The position numbers and the translations under genes were made by a program. The notes beneath the pieces are model-generated. The model saw nothing but the letters and a program-made list of their open reading frames with translations. It did no database searches and was not told the origin of the DNA. A stretch of DNA of 64,000 bases, taken from contig JAEWVR010000031.1 of assembly GCA_023459055.1 (NCBI GenBank), positions 326,065 to 390,064 of the forward strand, given 5' to 3'. The DNA comes from Fibrobacterota bacterium. Its GTDB lineage: Bacteria > Fibrobacterota > Chitinivibrionia > Chitinivibrionales > Chitinispirillaceae. Position 1 is the stretch's first letter, and each line of letters opens with the position of its first letter. Positions 17,505 to 27,195 of the stretch are shown here, in pieces.

Positions 17505-18869
17505 ATGGATTTTATAATTTGCAAATTCGGGGGTACGTCTGTTGCGACAAGCGACAAAATGCAGCAGATTGTCAAGATTATGGGTCTGAATGCACAGCGA
17601 CGCTGTATTGTCCTTTCTGCACCCGGTAAAGCACCTGGCCATTCAGTCAAGGTAACAGACATGCTTATCGATGCAACCAAAAGAGCGCTCAAGGGAGAAG
17701 ACTTTTCATCGGTTGTAAGCGATATCAAAACACGCTTTTTGTCAATATTCGAACCTCTTAAGGTACCGGTGAAGAAGATTAACGAGGTGCTCTCGGATCT
17801 TGATAACCGCCTTGCATCTTCAAAAGAGCACCCTGGCAAATTCAGAGACCTTATTGTCGCTGCCGGAGAGGATCTTAATTGCAGATTATTTGCAGAGTAT
17901 CTCAACACAATCGGTATCAAAGCTTTATATGTATCACCAAAAGATGGCGGTCTCATTGTTACACCGGTGTTTGGTGACGCACAACCACTTCCTGAATCAA
18001 CAATGCGCCTTGCATCACTTAAAAAAGTATGTGCAGAACAGGTTGTTGTGTTTCCCGGCTTTTTCGGAATCACAGCAGAGGGCGATGTTGCAACATTCAG
18101 CAGGGGCGGTTCTGATCTGACAGGAGCAATTCTCGCAGAAGCACTTGATGTTGCAGAATACGAGAACTGGACAGATGTTGATGGTATTTTCAGTGCACAC
18201 CCGCTGATTGTTGATAAACCTGCACTTATACCAGCTTTAACATACAGAGAAATGAGAGAGCTTTCCTATATTGGTTTCAATGTTCTTCACGAGGAAGCTG
18301 TCAAGCCGGTAATGCGTAAGAAAATTCCAATCCGGCTCAGAAACACAAACAATCTTGAAAATCCAGGTACATTGATTATTTCCGAAAGACTGCCATCCGA
18401 ACGTGATGTCATTGGTGTAGCATCCGGTGGCGGTTATTGCAGCTTTACCCTTCAGAAATTTCTGATGAACCGTGAAAAAGGATTTGGACGTAAACTTCTT
18501 TCAATTTTTGAAGATCTGGGTTTATCATATGAACATTGCCCATCAGGTGTTGATAATATTTCTGTAATTCTTGATCAGACACAACTCAAACCGGAAGCAG
18601 TTAATAATATTGTGCGTCAAATAACTGAACAGCTGCAGCCTGATGATATCAGATCAGAATTCGGAATTGCGCTTGTTTCTGTTGTGGGTGAAGGGCTTAT
18701 TCACAAAATCGGTGTATTAGGCCAGGCTGCAACCGCACTCTCACGTGCAAAAGTCAACATCAAAATGGTAAATCAGGGAAGCTCTGAAATGAGTATCATT
18801 TTCGGTATTGATGCATCCGATGAATCTAAAGCGCTCAATGCATTGTATGATGAGTTCTTTAGAAAATAA
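17505..18869 (+). CDS. Aspartate kinase
   Basis: Phosphorylates L-aspartate with ATP, the first committed step to lysine, threonine, methionine and diaminopimelate. 454 residues, the monofunctional size. The amino-acid kinase domain starts with the signature KFGGTSVA (residues 6-13) and contains 'FSRGGSDLTGAILAEAL' and 'WTDVDGIFSAHP' for ATP/aspartate binding. Residues about 310-450 form two ACT domains ('VSVVGEGLIHKIGVLGQAAT') for feedback control. GGAG precedes the ATG. A terminator follows, so this is the end of the unit beginning at or after the AraC gene. The isoform (lysC or thrA-like) and effector cannot be told from sequence, so no symbol is given. Confidence 0.93.
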   Translation: MDFIICKFGGTSVATSDKMQQIVKIMGLNAQRRCIVLSAPGKAPGHSVKVTDMLIDATKRALKGEDFSSVVSDIKTRFLSIFEPLKVPVKKINEVLSDLDNRLASSKEHPGKFRDLIVAAGEDLNCRLFAEYLNTIGIKALYVSPKDGGLIVTPVFGDAQPLPESTMRLASLKKVCAEQVVVFPGFFGITAEGDVATFSRGGSDLTGAILAEALDVAEYENWTDVDGIFSAHPLIVDKPALIPALTYREMRELSYIGFNVLHEEAVKPVMRKKIPIRLRNTNNLENPGTLIISERLPSERDVIGVASGGGYCSFTLQKFLMNREKGFGRKLLSIFEDLGLSYEHCPSGVDNISVILDQTQLKPEAVNNIVRQITEQLQPDDIRSEFGIALVSVVGEGLIHKIGVLGQAATALSRAKVNIKMVNQGSSEMSIIFGIDASDESKALNALYDEFFRK

Positions 18870-18896
18870 CGCAAACCTGTCTATTAGTCTGGTATT

Positions 18897-18925
18897 GGGG
18901 AGGTTGTTGCCTCCCCGTCGTTTTT
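18897..18925 (+). terminator. Rho-independent terminator after aspartate kinase
   Basis: GGGGAGG (18897-18903) pairs with CCTCCCC (18910-18916) across a TTGTTG loop and is followed by GTCG and five T residues. It lies 27 bases after the stop codon. Confidence 0.8.
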
Positions 18926-19581
18926 AACTACATATATTCTCGAAATTAAAAGCAATATGTTTTTCCATGACTTTTCATCTGTAGTCCAGTTTGAATTGTC
19001 ATTCATCAGTATGCTTCTTTACTACTGAACCCACTCAGAATGCATGATGTAACAGCATAATAATACAATCCCATGATCACGGGATCTTTAAATGTACAAT
19101 GCGAGAAACACTCTCATTATGTTAGGTCAAGGGATAATACAGTTTTTAGAGCACAATAGAATCTGTTCAGAAGGATTTAGTACCGAAAATATCCTCCTGT
19201 AAAAATTTCTTTATCCTTTTTTTGACATATTGAAATATCAGAAATTATTTATTTTGACTTTTACAATCAGTTTTAACAGATCAATCCATGTGATAATCGC
19301 CGAATCAATCAATTATCAACCTTCAATTTCCCGGGGTTTCTGTCTTTTTTTTAATTTTTTTATATTTTTGACAATTTACTTTAAATAAAGCCGTACATAT
19401 AAGGGAGTTTTTTGGGAAAATTGATTTTTTTAAAAAAAATTATTTATGTTTGCTTAATTATTTTACATGATTATATTTTACATGACATAATGTGATTGAT
19501 ATTGAAGAAATCTGAATAGTAAACCAGAAAAATCATTTACAACCTATATAACCATCAACCCTTAACAAAGGAGCGCGCACT
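18926..19581. other. Long AT-rich leader before the tandem-HTH gene
   Basis: About 650 bases with no open frame worth calling. It contains a TTGACA at 19222-19227 and another at 19368-19373 as possible -35 boxes, homopolymer A/T tracts around 19340-19445, and a repeated TTTTACATGA near 19461-19485. It could contain a promoter with a long 5' leader or a small RNA; nothing specific was recognised. Confidence 0.4.
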
Positions 19582-19884
19582 ATGGCACGTATTTCAAAAG
19601 CAGATCTTTTAAAGCTGCAAAAAAAGTTTGGCACTGATGCAAAAATCGGTGAAGAGTTCGGAATCACACGTCAGGCAGTTCATCAACTCCGGAAAAAGTA
19701 CGGAATTGAATCCCGGACATCATCAAATCCTGATCGCAATAAGGATATGGTTGATATGCGTGATAGTGGACAAAGCGTTGAAGCTATTGCAAAAAAAGTG
19801 AAGCTTTCTGTTCCCCAGACTTACCGGATTCTTAAAGAAACTGCGGGAGAAAAAACTGCAAAGAAAAAAACAAAGAAAAGGTAA
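19582..19884 (+). CDS. Small basic protein with two helix-turn-helix motifs
   Basis: 100 residues, preceded by AAAGGAG at good spacing. Two HTH motifs are visible: residues about 18-42 ('DAKIGEEFGITRQAVHQLRK') and about 64-86 ('SVEAIAKKVKLSVPQTYRIL'). The C-terminus is a Lys-rich tail ('AKKKTKKR'). This suggests a DNA-binding protein that contacts two sites or a long site, possibly a nucleoid-type or resolvase-HTH-derived regulator. I do not recognise a named family. The long AT-rich leader and strong ribosome site suggest high or controlled expression. It is convergent with the outer-membrane-type gene. Confidence 0.75.
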   Translation: MARISKADLLKLQKKFGTDAKIGEEFGITRQAVHQLRKKYGIESRTSSNPDRNKDMVDMRDSGQSVEAIAKKVKLSVPQTYRILKETAGEKTAKKKTKKR

Positions 19885-19890
19885 TCCTAT

Positions 19891-19924
19891 GAACGAGTCC
19901 TGAATTTATTCTCCGGGCTCGTTC
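19891..19924 (+). terminator. Hairpin after the tandem-HTH gene
   Basis: GAACGAGTCC (19891-19900) pairs with GGGCTCGTTC (19915-19924) with one G-T wobble. It starts seven bases after the stop codon. There is no T-run, so it is either a weak terminator or a 3' protecting stem. Confidence 0.5.
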
Positions 19925-19976
19925 TAAACTAAGTCCTTAAGCCGAATAGCAATATCCATTTAAGATATGATTTGTA

Positions 19977-20002
19977 TTAGTACGCATTGCAATACGTACT
20001 AA
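19977..20002. repeat. 26-base near-perfect palindrome between convergent genes
   Basis: TTAGTACGCATTG and CAATACGTACTAA are complementary except for one base pair. It lies 17 bases from the end of the minus-strand gene at 20019. It may help end transcription or bind a protein. Confidence 0.5.
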
Positions 20003-20018
20003 CATTTACAGTGTTCTA

Positions 20019-20552
20019 TTAAAATTTCAATCCAACACCAGCATTGATCCATCCGAAACCGGCACCCTCTTCAACAAAAGCGAATAAATTCGGTTTAAAA
20101 TAGTAGCGAGCACCAATATTTTCGCGAATTACAAATCCTCCCACAGACGGATCTGAGATTGATGTTCCCGCACCTTTCCAGGTAGCCCATCCAATACTCC
20201 AGCCAAGTGATAAACCCGCATACACATCAAGCTTATCCCGAACTTTAATTTTATCAGATAATACTTTGAGATTAAATGGATGAAACAGCACCCGTGCAAC
20301 GACAGGAAAATAATTATATCGCCAGTAAGATGAGTAGCTATACCCGTTGTAGCCAAATCCCCCCCCGGCACTTAATGCATCATGAAATGCATAATCAAAA
20401 GTTCCATAAAAGCCAAAATAATAGATACTCATACCTAAAGAAACATTCTTGTCGCCTTTTTTATAAGCACTATTATCACTATTTGCCCAATCAGCTGCAA
20501 AAGCACTACTAATAAAAGCACAACAAAGCAGCGCAACTAATAATTTTTTCAT
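20019..20552 (-). CDS. Predicted outer-membrane beta-barrel type protein
   Basis: 177 residues. The start is placed at the ATG at 20552, which has AGGAG upstream and begins a clear signal peptide ('KKLLVALLCCAFISSAFA', cleavage after AFA). An upstream in-frame extension would run into the PIN-PhoH gene and is rejected. The mature part alternates hydrophobic and Gly/aromatic residues ('GGGFGYNGYSYSSYWRYNYF', 'DVYAGLSLGWSIGWATW', 'AFVEEGAGFGWINAGVGLKF') and ends in Phe, as small porin-like barrels do. The pattern resembles small outer-membrane proteins with about eight strands. Function is unknown. Confidence 0.72.
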   Translation of the reverse strand: MKKLLVALLCCAFISSAFAADWANSDNSAYKKGDKNVSLGMSIYYFGFYGTFDYAFHDALSAGGGFGYNGYSYSSYWRYNYFPVVARVLFHPFNLKVLSDKIKVRDKLDVYAGLSLGWSIGWATWKGAGTSISDPSVGGFVIRENIGARYYFKPNLFAFVEEGAGFGWINAGVGLKF

Positions 20553-20658
20553 GAATTTCTCCTGTTCTTTAAAAACGGGGTAACTACCCATAAATGTTTT
20601 CTTAGCCATGCACATTATATATGACTCATATAATTTTACATTTCCTGCTGCCTTGATG

Positions 20659-21978
20659 TCAAAGGAGATTTGCTGCAAGTTCAGACAGTCTGGAACGCTC
20701 TCCTCTTGTAAATGTTATGTGTGCTGCAATGTCCTGATCTTTAAATCGCTCAACCAGATAGGTTAAGCCATTACTTGACGAATCAATATAGGGGTTGTCA
20801 ATCTGATATGGATCTCCGGTTACAACAATTTTTGTCCCCTCTCCCACGCGTGTTATTATGGTTTTTATTTCGTGTGGTGTCAGGTTTTGCGCTTCATCGA
20901 GGATTAAAAATTGACTATGAATCGAACGGCCGCGAATATAAGTTAACGGTTCAATAACAAGTATTCCCATATCGACAAGTTCCTTGAATCCACGAACATT
21001 TCTGCTGGTACGGCTATCTTTACGCATTAAAAGTTCAATATTGTCAACGATTGGATACATCCAGGGAGTGAGCTTTTCTTCAACCGTACCGGGAAGAAAA
21101 CCGATATCCTTCCCCATTGGAAGAGTCGGGCGGGAAACAAGAATTCGATTATAGACATTTTCATCCACGGTTTTGAAAAGACTGGCAGCTACCGCAAGAA
21201 GTGTCTTGCCTGTGCCTGCTTTACCTACCAGTGTCACAAGCTGGATATCATCATTCATTAACGCATCCATGGCAAAGACCTGTTCTCTGTTTTTTGGTCT
21301 GATTCTCCATGCACCATCACGAGGTTCATTTATGACCCTGACGATTGACTTTTTGTTGTAATCAAAACGACCAAGAGCAATCTGTGATGGATCAGAATTT
21401 GTTATAAGAGTGACATACTGGTTCGGCTGAAGATCATCACCACTGTACCCGAGAATCCCCTGATCTTTATACCGCTGTACATCCGACGTATCAAACCGTA
21501 ACTCTTTCATACCGCAGAAAAGTTCTTCAATATCAACTTTTTCCGATTCATAATCTTCAACATCAAGACCAAGTGCATCAGCTTTAATACGTAAATTAAT
21601 GTCTTTACTAACAAGAATAGTAGGCATACTTCCGGCCTGCTCCTTGACCTCAAGTGCTATTGCAAGAATCGAATTGTCACGATTACGGTCCCGGAGCTCT
21701 TCAGGGATTTTGCGTAGCGAAGCACCAGAGCTCATTTTAACAAAAAGGGTTCCACCGTTATCAAGAGTAACGCCGTCTGAAATTGATGATTTCTTGCGCA
21801 GTACATCAAGAATTCGTGATGTCTGACGGGCACTGCGGCCAATTTCACTAACGTCCTTTTTAAAGTGATCAATGCTTTCAATCACAGTAATCGGAATAAT
21901 AACATTATTTGTATCAAATCTAAACATTGCCTGTGCATCATAGAGAAGAACAGTTGTGTCAAGTATGTAATTTTTCAT
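20659..21978 (-). CDS. PIN domain-PhoH family ATPase (YlaK-like)
   Basis: 439 residues. Residues 1-135 are a PIN nuclease domain with acidic residues in 'YILDTTVLLYDAQAM', 'PITVIESIDHFK' and 'DRNRDNSILAIALE'. Residues about 225-435 are the PhoH ATPase with Walker A GKAGTGKT at 252-259 and Walker B in 'FLILDEAQNLTPHEIKTIIT', then 'VVTGDPYQID'. PIN-PhoH proteins act as RNA helicase/RNase pairs in single-chain form. The stop lies about 106 bases before the start of the outer-membrane-type gene. The start ATG at 21978 has a weak purine-rich site (AAGGAAAT). Confidence 0.9.
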   Translation of the reverse strand: MKNYILDTTVLLYDAQAMFRFDTNNVIIPITVIESIDHFKKDVSEIGRSARQTSRILDVLRKKSSISDGVTLDNGGTLFVKMSSGASLRKIPEELRDRNRDNSILAIALEVKEQAGSMPTILVSKDINLRIKADALGLDVEDYESEKVDIEELFCGMKELRFDTSDVQRYKDQGILGYSGDDLQPNQYVTLITNSDPSQIALGRFDYNKKSIVRVINEPRDGAWRIRPKNREQVFAMDALMNDDIQLVTLVGKAGTGKTLLAVAASLFKTVDENVYNRILVSRPTLPMGKDIGFLPGTVEEKLTPWMYPIVDNIELLMRKDSRTSRNVRGFKELVDMGILVIEPLTYIRGRSIHSQFLILDEAQNLTPHEIKTIITRVGEGTKIVVTGDPYQIDNPYIDSSSNGLTYLVERFKDQDIAAHITFTRGERSRLSELAANLL

Positions 21979-22354
21979 GTTTCGGCTATTTCCTTTTCAA
22001 CTATACAAACTATTAATAATTAATATACATCTGACACATAAAAATCAATAGTACCCGAACAGGAAATGCAATAATTAACCTAACAAAATCTACCGCAGAC
22101 AAGTTCATTTTTATAGGATATCTACACTCATTGTATGTGATACAAGATTAAAATAAATTACATTTTTCACAATAATTCTTGCAATTCACCCGATAAAGCT
22201 GATATTTTAATAGGTGTTGTTTTTTTGATTCAAATTTGTACAAAACTCAATTCTTATTGAATGACGGCTTTGTAGATATTTATATTTATAGTCTTTTTTT
22301 AGTATTATTCCTCGCGTCGTTGCGATTTACATTTTCCTTAGAGGAGTCAGTAGT
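21979..22354. other. Divergent control region between phoH-like gene and nifJ
   Basis: About 375 AT-rich bases. A Rex-like half-site (TTTTTCACAA, 22163-22172) is present but its other half is poor. No gene or strong hairpin was seen. The end carries GAGGAG, the nifJ ribosome site. Confidence 0.4.
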
Positions 22355-25300
22355 ATGGCCAGACCTAAAGTACCACATGACGGAAATTCCGCCTGTGCAC
22401 ATGTTGCTCATGCAGTTAACGAAGTAATTGCAATATATCCAATCACGCCATCATCACCTATGGGTGAAATCAGTGATGAAAAAAGTGCTGCAAAGCAGAA
22501 AAATATTTGGGGTACAATCCCTCAGGTTTCAGAACTTCAGTCTGAAGCTGGAGCTGTTGGAGCTGTACACGGTTCACTTAGCGCCGGTGCAATGACAACA
22601 ACATTCACTGCATCACAGGGGCTACTTCTCATGATCCCTAACATGTACAAAATTGCCGGAGAAATGCTTCCGACCGTTTTTCATGTTACAGCACGTGCAA
22701 TAGCATGTCAGGGTTTGTCAATTTTTGGTGACCACAGTGACGTTATGGCTGTTCGTCAGACCGGTTGGGCTATGCTCTGCTCAACAACAGTTCAGGAAGC
22801 AATGGATTTTGCACTTATCGCTCAGGCTGCGACCCTTGAATCAAGAGTTCCATTTCTTCACTTCTTCGATGGTTTCCGTACATCACATGAACTTCAGAAG
22901 ATCGAAGAGCTTACTTATGATGACATGCGTTCAATGATTAAAGATGAGCTAATCCGTAAGTTCCGTACATCATCCATGTCACCAGATCATCCAATCCTCA
23001 GAGGTACCGCTCAGAATCCTGACGTTTACTTCCAGGGTAGAGAAACTGTAAATAAAGTCATAGCGGACTGTCCGGCGATCGTTCAGCAGAAAATGGACGA
23101 GTTCGCAAAACTGACAGGTCGTCAGTATAAACTTTACGAATACTTTGGTGCTCCTGATGCAGAAAAAGTTATCGTTCTAATGGGTTCTGGTTGCGATGTT
23201 GTTCACGAAACCGTTGACCACCTTCTTGACAGCAAACAGAAAGTTGGTGTTCTCAAAGTTCGTTTGTTCCGTCCGCTTGATGGTAAAGCTCTTGTTGATG
23301 CACTTCCTGCATCTGTCAAGAAAATTGCAGTACTTGACAGAACAAAAGAACCTGGCGCTGTCGGCGAACCACTATATGAAGATGTACGTACAGCAATCGG
23401 TGAAGCAATGCAGGCAAAAACATCTAAGTTCACAGCATGGCCCCTTGTTATCGGTGGACGTTATGGTCTTGGATCTGCAGAGTTCACACCTGCAATGGTT
23501 GTTGCTCTTTTTGCAGAACTTGACAAAGCAACACCAAAGAATCATTTTGCACTTGGTATTGTTGATGATATCACTGGAAATTACCTTGATTTTGACAAAC
23601 ACTATTCAATCGAATGTGAAGAGTGTTTCCGTGCTCTTTTCTATGGTTTGGGTTCTGATGGTACAGTCAGTGCGAACAAGAACAGTATCAAGATTATTTC
23701 TGACAATACCGATAACTATACACAGGCGTATTTCTCATACGATTCAAAGAAGGCTGGAACTGTTACCGTTTCTCATCTTCGTTTCGGTAAAGCACCAATT
23801 CGCCATCCTTACCTGATCACTAAAGCAAACTTCATTGCATGTCACAATTTCTCATTTGTCGAGAAAGTAAACATGCTTGACAACTTGCAGGAAGGTGGAA
23901 GTTTCCTTCTTACATCAGAATACGACAAAGACACTGTATGGTCACATCTCCCAGGCCGTGTTCAGAAACAGCTCATTGATAAGAAAGCAAAACTCTACGT
24001 TATTGACGCGCTCGGAATCGGTCATGAGGTAGGTCTTGGCAACCTTATCAATACAATCATGCAGGTTGCGTTCTTCAAGATTTCCAAAGTTATCGACGTT
24101 GATCTTGCAATCGAAAAAATTAAATATGCTGTAAAAAAGACATATGGTAAAAAGGGTGATGCAGTTGTTAATATGAACATTGCATCAATTGACAAAGCAT
24201 TTGCAGGTGTTCATGAAGTAAACTATCCTAAAACACCGTCAAATCCTGTTGAACCGATGAAAGTAGTTCCTGATTCAGCACCTGATTTTGTAAAGAGCGT
24301 TACAGCGCAGATCATTAAAGGTGAAGGCGCAGACCTTCCTGTATCAAAGATTCCTGAAAACGGAACCTGGCCAACTGGTACAACACAGTTCGAAAAACGT
24401 AACATTGCAGTTGAAATTCCGGTCTGGAATCCTGCAACATGTATCCAGTGTCATCGCTGTTCGATTCTTTGTCCTCACGCAGCAATCCGTCCAAAAGCAT
24501 ACGATGCAAAATACCTTGAAAAAGCACCTGCAACATTCAAATCTGCAGATGCAAAGGGTAAAGAACTTGCAGGCCTCAAGTACACACTTCAGATTGCACC
24601 AGAAGACTGCACCGGTTGTGGCGCATGTGTCGAGAACTGTCCGACAAAAGGCAGAGGTGATGCAATCGTTATGAAACACCAGACACCACTCCGTGAAGAG
24701 GAAGCAAAGAACTGGGAATTTTTCATCAATCTTCCAGACACAGATCCATCAAAGGTTGATGCAGGCACTGTAAAAGGAAGCCAGCTTGTTCGTCCGTTGT
24801 TCGAATTCAGCGGTGCATGTGCAGGTTGTGGTGAAACCGGTTATGTAAAACTGCTCACACAGCTCTTTGGTGATCGTCTCTACATTGCCAATGCTACAGG
24901 ATGTTCTTCAATCTACGGTGGAAACCTTCCTACGACTCCATATGCAAAACGTTCTGACGGTCGTGGTCCTACATGGAACAACTCACTCTTCGAAGACAAC
25001 GCAGAAGTTGCATTCGGTATGAGAAGTGCCGTTGACAAGTTTACTGAATTTGCACGGGAACTTGCAAACAAGATTATCGCTGATGGTACCGAAAGTGCAG
25101 AAGTCAAGACACTTCTTGGAGAAATTCTAAACGCAAGCCAGTCTACAACAGAGCTTATTGAGGCACAGCGCGGACGTGTTGCAAAACTTAAAGCAGGTAT
25201 TGCAAACAGCAAATCTGCAGATGCAGTTCAGTTGCTCTCACTTGCAGATTATCTTGTAAAAAAATCAGTCTGGGCACTTGGTGGTGATGGATGGGCATAC

Positions 25301-25909
25301 GATATCGGCTATGGTGGACTTGACCATGTTCTCGCAACTGGCAAGAACGTAAATATTCTTGTTCTTGATACTGAAGTTTACTCAAATACCGGTGGTCAGT
25401 CTTCAAAATCAACGCCTATGGGTGCAATTGCGAAGTTTGCTGCTGGAGGTAAACCGACAATTAAGAAAGACATGGGTATGATTGCAATGAGCTATGGATA
25501 TATCTATGTTGCAAAAGTTGCAATGGGTGCAAACCAGAATCAGGTTGTAAAGGCATTCATGGAAGCTGAAGCATATGATGGTCCATCAATTATTCTTGCA
25601 TACAGCCACTGTATAGCACACGGTATTAATATGCTTAGCGGTTATAACGAACAGAAGCTTGCTGTTGACTGTGGTCACTGGCCACTGTATCGTTATAATC
25701 CAGATCTTACCGCTCAGGGCAAGAATCCGCTGATTGTTGACAGCAAGGATCCAACGATTCAGCTTTCTGATTACATTTATAACGAAAACCGCTACAAGAT
25801 GCTTCAGAGATCAAATCCGGAAGCGTCAAAGCAGTTTCTTGAACATTCACAGAAGACTGTTGCTGCGAAGTTCAAGATGCTTAAACAGCTTGCAGCTCTT
25901 GAAATGTAA
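22355..25909 (+). CDS. nifJ: Pyruvate:ferredoxin (flavodoxin) oxidoreductase, single-chain
   Basis: Converts pyruvate and CoA to acetyl-CoA and CO2, reducing ferredoxin; the central step of pyruvate use in anaerobes. 1184 residues, the expected single-chain size. Domain I begins at once with 'IYPITPSSPMGEISDE'. Two 4Fe-4S motifs are complete: Cys696, 699, 702, 706 and Cys752, 755, 758, 762. Cys822 and Cys825 in 'GACAGCGETGY' belong to the proximal cluster near thiamine pyrophosphate; the TPP motif region is 'GGDGWAYDIGYGGLDH'. GAGGAG precedes the start. Codon use looks optimised and uniform, hinting at high expression. A terminator follows. Confidence 0.96.
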   Translation: MARPKVPHDGNSACAHVAHAVNEVIAIYPITPSSPMGEISDEKSAAKQKNIWGTIPQVSELQSEAGAVGAVHGSLSAGAMTTTFTASQGLLLMIPNMYKIAGEMLPTVFHVTARAIACQGLSIFGDHSDVMAVRQTGWAMLCSTTVQEAMDFALIAQAATLESRVPFLHFFDGFRTSHELQKIEELTYDDMRSMIKDELIRKFRTSSMSPDHPILRGTAQNPDVYFQGRETVNKVIADCPAIVQQKMDEFAKLTGRQYKLYEYFGAPDAEKVIVLMGSGCDVVHETVDHLLDSKQKVGVLKVRLFRPLDGKALVDALPASVKKIAVLDRTKEPGAVGEPLYEDVRTAIGEAMQAKTSKFTAWPLVIGGRYGLGSAEFTPAMVVALFAELDKATPKNHFALGIVDDITGNYLDFDKHYSIECEECFRALFYGLGSDGTVSANKNSIKIISDNTDNYTQAYFSYDSKKAGTVTVSHLRFGKAPIRHPYLITKANFIACHNFSFVEKVNMLDNLQEGGSFLLTSEYDKDTVWSHLPGRVQKQLIDKKAKLYVIDALGIGHEVGLGNLINTIMQVAFFKISKVIDVDLAIEKIKYAVKKTYGKKGDAVVNMNIASIDKAFAGVHEVNYPKTPSNPVEPMKVVPDSAPDFVKSVTAQIIKGEGADLPVSKIPENGTWPTGTTQFEKRNIAVEIPVWNPATCIQCHRCSILCPHAAIRPKAYDAKYLEKAPATFKSADAKGKELAGLKYTLQIAPEDCTGCGACVENCPTKGRGDAIVMKHQTPLREEEAKNWEFFINLPDTDPSKVDAGTVKGSQLVRPLFEFSGACAGCGETGYVKLLTQLFGDRLYIANATGCSSIYGGNLPTTPYAKRSDGRGPTWNNSLFEDNAEVAFGMRSAVDKFTEFARELANKIIADGTESAEVKTLLGEILNASQSTTELIEAQRGRVAKLKAGIANSKSADAVQLLSLADYLVKKSVWALGGDGWAYDIGYGGLDHVLATGKNVNILVLDTEVYSNTGGQSSKSTPMGAIAKFAAGGKPTIKKDMGMIAMSYGYIYVAKVAMGANQNQVVKAFMEAEAYDGPSIILAYSHCIAHGINMLSGYNEQKLAVDCGHWPLYRYNPDLTAQGKNPLIVDSKDPTIQLSDYIYNENRYKMLQRSNPEASKQFLEHSQKTVAAKFKMLKQLAALEM

Positions 25910-25955
25910 TTATTACTAAATTGCAGGTATTTACCTGTGGTTCGGTGAAAAACAT

Positions 25956-25995
25956 ACGTCCCGTGAATTTTATAATTTACGGGACGTTTTATTTA
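25956..25995 (+). terminator. Rho-independent terminator after nifJ
   Basis: ACGTCCCGTGAA pairs with TTTACGGGACGT (one G-T wobble) across an AT loop, followed by TTTTATTT. It starts 47 bases after the stop codon. Confidence 0.85.
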
Positions 25996-26039
25996 TGTAT
26001 GGTGGGAATTTGTAACTACGCCCATACCGACACAAATAA

Positions 26040-26090
26040 AAATGGCACAAAGAAGAACTCTTCGTGCCATTTAAGAAGAAGGAGGTAGAA
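26040..26090 (+). other. Hairpin followed by a consensus ribosome site without a gene
   Basis: AAATGGCAC (26040-26048) pairs with GTGCCATTT (26064-26072). Twelve bases later comes AAGGAGGTA (26079-26087), near-perfect to the anti-Shine-Dalgarno, but no ATG/GTG/TTG-initiated frame follows. The remainder up to 26311 is AT-rich without visible genes. Confidence 0.4.
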
Positions 26091-26311
26091 ATTAAAACGT
26101 TTGGTCTTTCATAATCTAATCTTAACCGAAATTGAAAGAGGAGTCAAGATTTTTTTTGCAGCATGATCAGCATCATTTTTCGTAAACATTAATGTGTGAT
26201 TAGCCAAAATAACGATCAAACATCTCATAGAGATCTCTTTTTATAACGTCTTAGAGTGATTATTCAGAAAATTATTAACAGTAAATTAATATTTTGAAAC
26301 ATCAATAAGAA

Positions 26312-26833
26312 TCACGAGTCATGCTCTTTCGATTCTGTTGCGGCTTTTATTAATTTGTACTTTTTTCGATGGAAATAATATTGTAAAGAAAGGCGGGCAA
26401 TTGCGTAGGATAGTAATCCAGAAGCAGTGGAAACAATAAGATTTCCAATGAAATACATCCCGACAGCAACACTGACACTTCCGAAAAATTTCGCAAATTC
26501 CAGGTGGCGAATTAGTTCTATTGAGTTTTTAACTGTCGAATAATCGATTCCAACAACAGAACAGGAAAGCGATATCCAGAAGAGCGACGTTAAAGGATTC
26601 GCTATAAAGGTCCCAATAATAGCAGCAGTAATATTAAATTTAAAAAAAGGTGCAACCAATGCAAGCAGCAATGCACCAGCCCCAAACGTTGGAAAAACTC
26701 CAACAAAAACACCTATAGCAATCCCAAGTGCAATTTCATGTTTTGAAGCACGAAGCGTAAGGAGCTGCTTGACCTTCTGCTCAATCTTAAGCAGTAAGGC
26801 TGCAATCTTTTTTATGATCGGAGACACACCCAA
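26312..26833 (-). CDS. DUF2062 membrane protein
   Basis: 173 residues with three to four hydrophobic segments. The DUF2062 pattern is clear: 'ASKHEIALGIAIGVFVGVFP' followed by 'TFGAGALLLALVAPFFKFN' and 'AAIIGTFIANPLTSLFWISL' (about residues 30-105). The Asn-Pro in the third segment is the most typical point. These proteins sit in the inner membrane; some are fused to glycosyltransferases, but no function is established. It stands alone, with untranslated AT-rich stretches on both sides. A CTTTTAT-rich tail region downstream shows no terminator. Confidence 0.85.
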   Translation of the reverse strand: MGVSPIIKKIAALLLKIEQKVKQLLTLRASKHEIALGIAIGVFVGVFPTFGAGALLLALVAPFFKFNITAAIIGTFIANPLTSLFWISLSCSVVGIDYSTVKNSIELIRHLEFAKFFGSVSVAVGMYFIGNLIVSTASGLLSYAIARLSLQYYFHRKKYKLIKAATESKEHDS

Positions 26834-27195
26834 ATCCTTCTGAAACTACCCAGCGCGGCCTATCCCTTAATGTTGAGCCTCTTTACCCTTTACAATAAAC
26901 AAACCCTGAAGCATCGGTTACATTATACACAGTTCTATTTGAGACATCAAGAAACTACATATTTTTTTGTTTTTTTGCAATTAATTAATAGCATTTCGCA
27001 GCATATTATCAAATATTTTTAAACATGCTACAAAAGTGAATTTTTACTCATTAGAATTGATTACGATCAGGTTTCAAAACATGATATTATTGCCTGATAT
27101 TTTTTCTTTCTTGTGTTTCCTTATTGAAATGTGGTAAATTTAGTGGTACGGTATAAATTTATTTGTAAAGCTAAAATCTTACTGACAGGATATTC
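26834..27195. other. Intergenic region before the CNNM-type gene
   Basis: About 360 very AT-rich bases between divergent genes. No open frame, tRNA or strong repeat was seen. It must hold both promoters. A TGGTAAATTTAGTGGTACGGTATAAATTT stretch near 27131-27160 contains a possible -10 box (GTATAAATT), without a clear -35 box. Confidence 0.4.

Noticed and set aside
20553..20678. N-terminal extension of the outer-membrane-type gene
   Set aside because: It overlaps the end of the PIN-PhoH gene and lies before a much better start with ribosome site and signal peptide at 20552.
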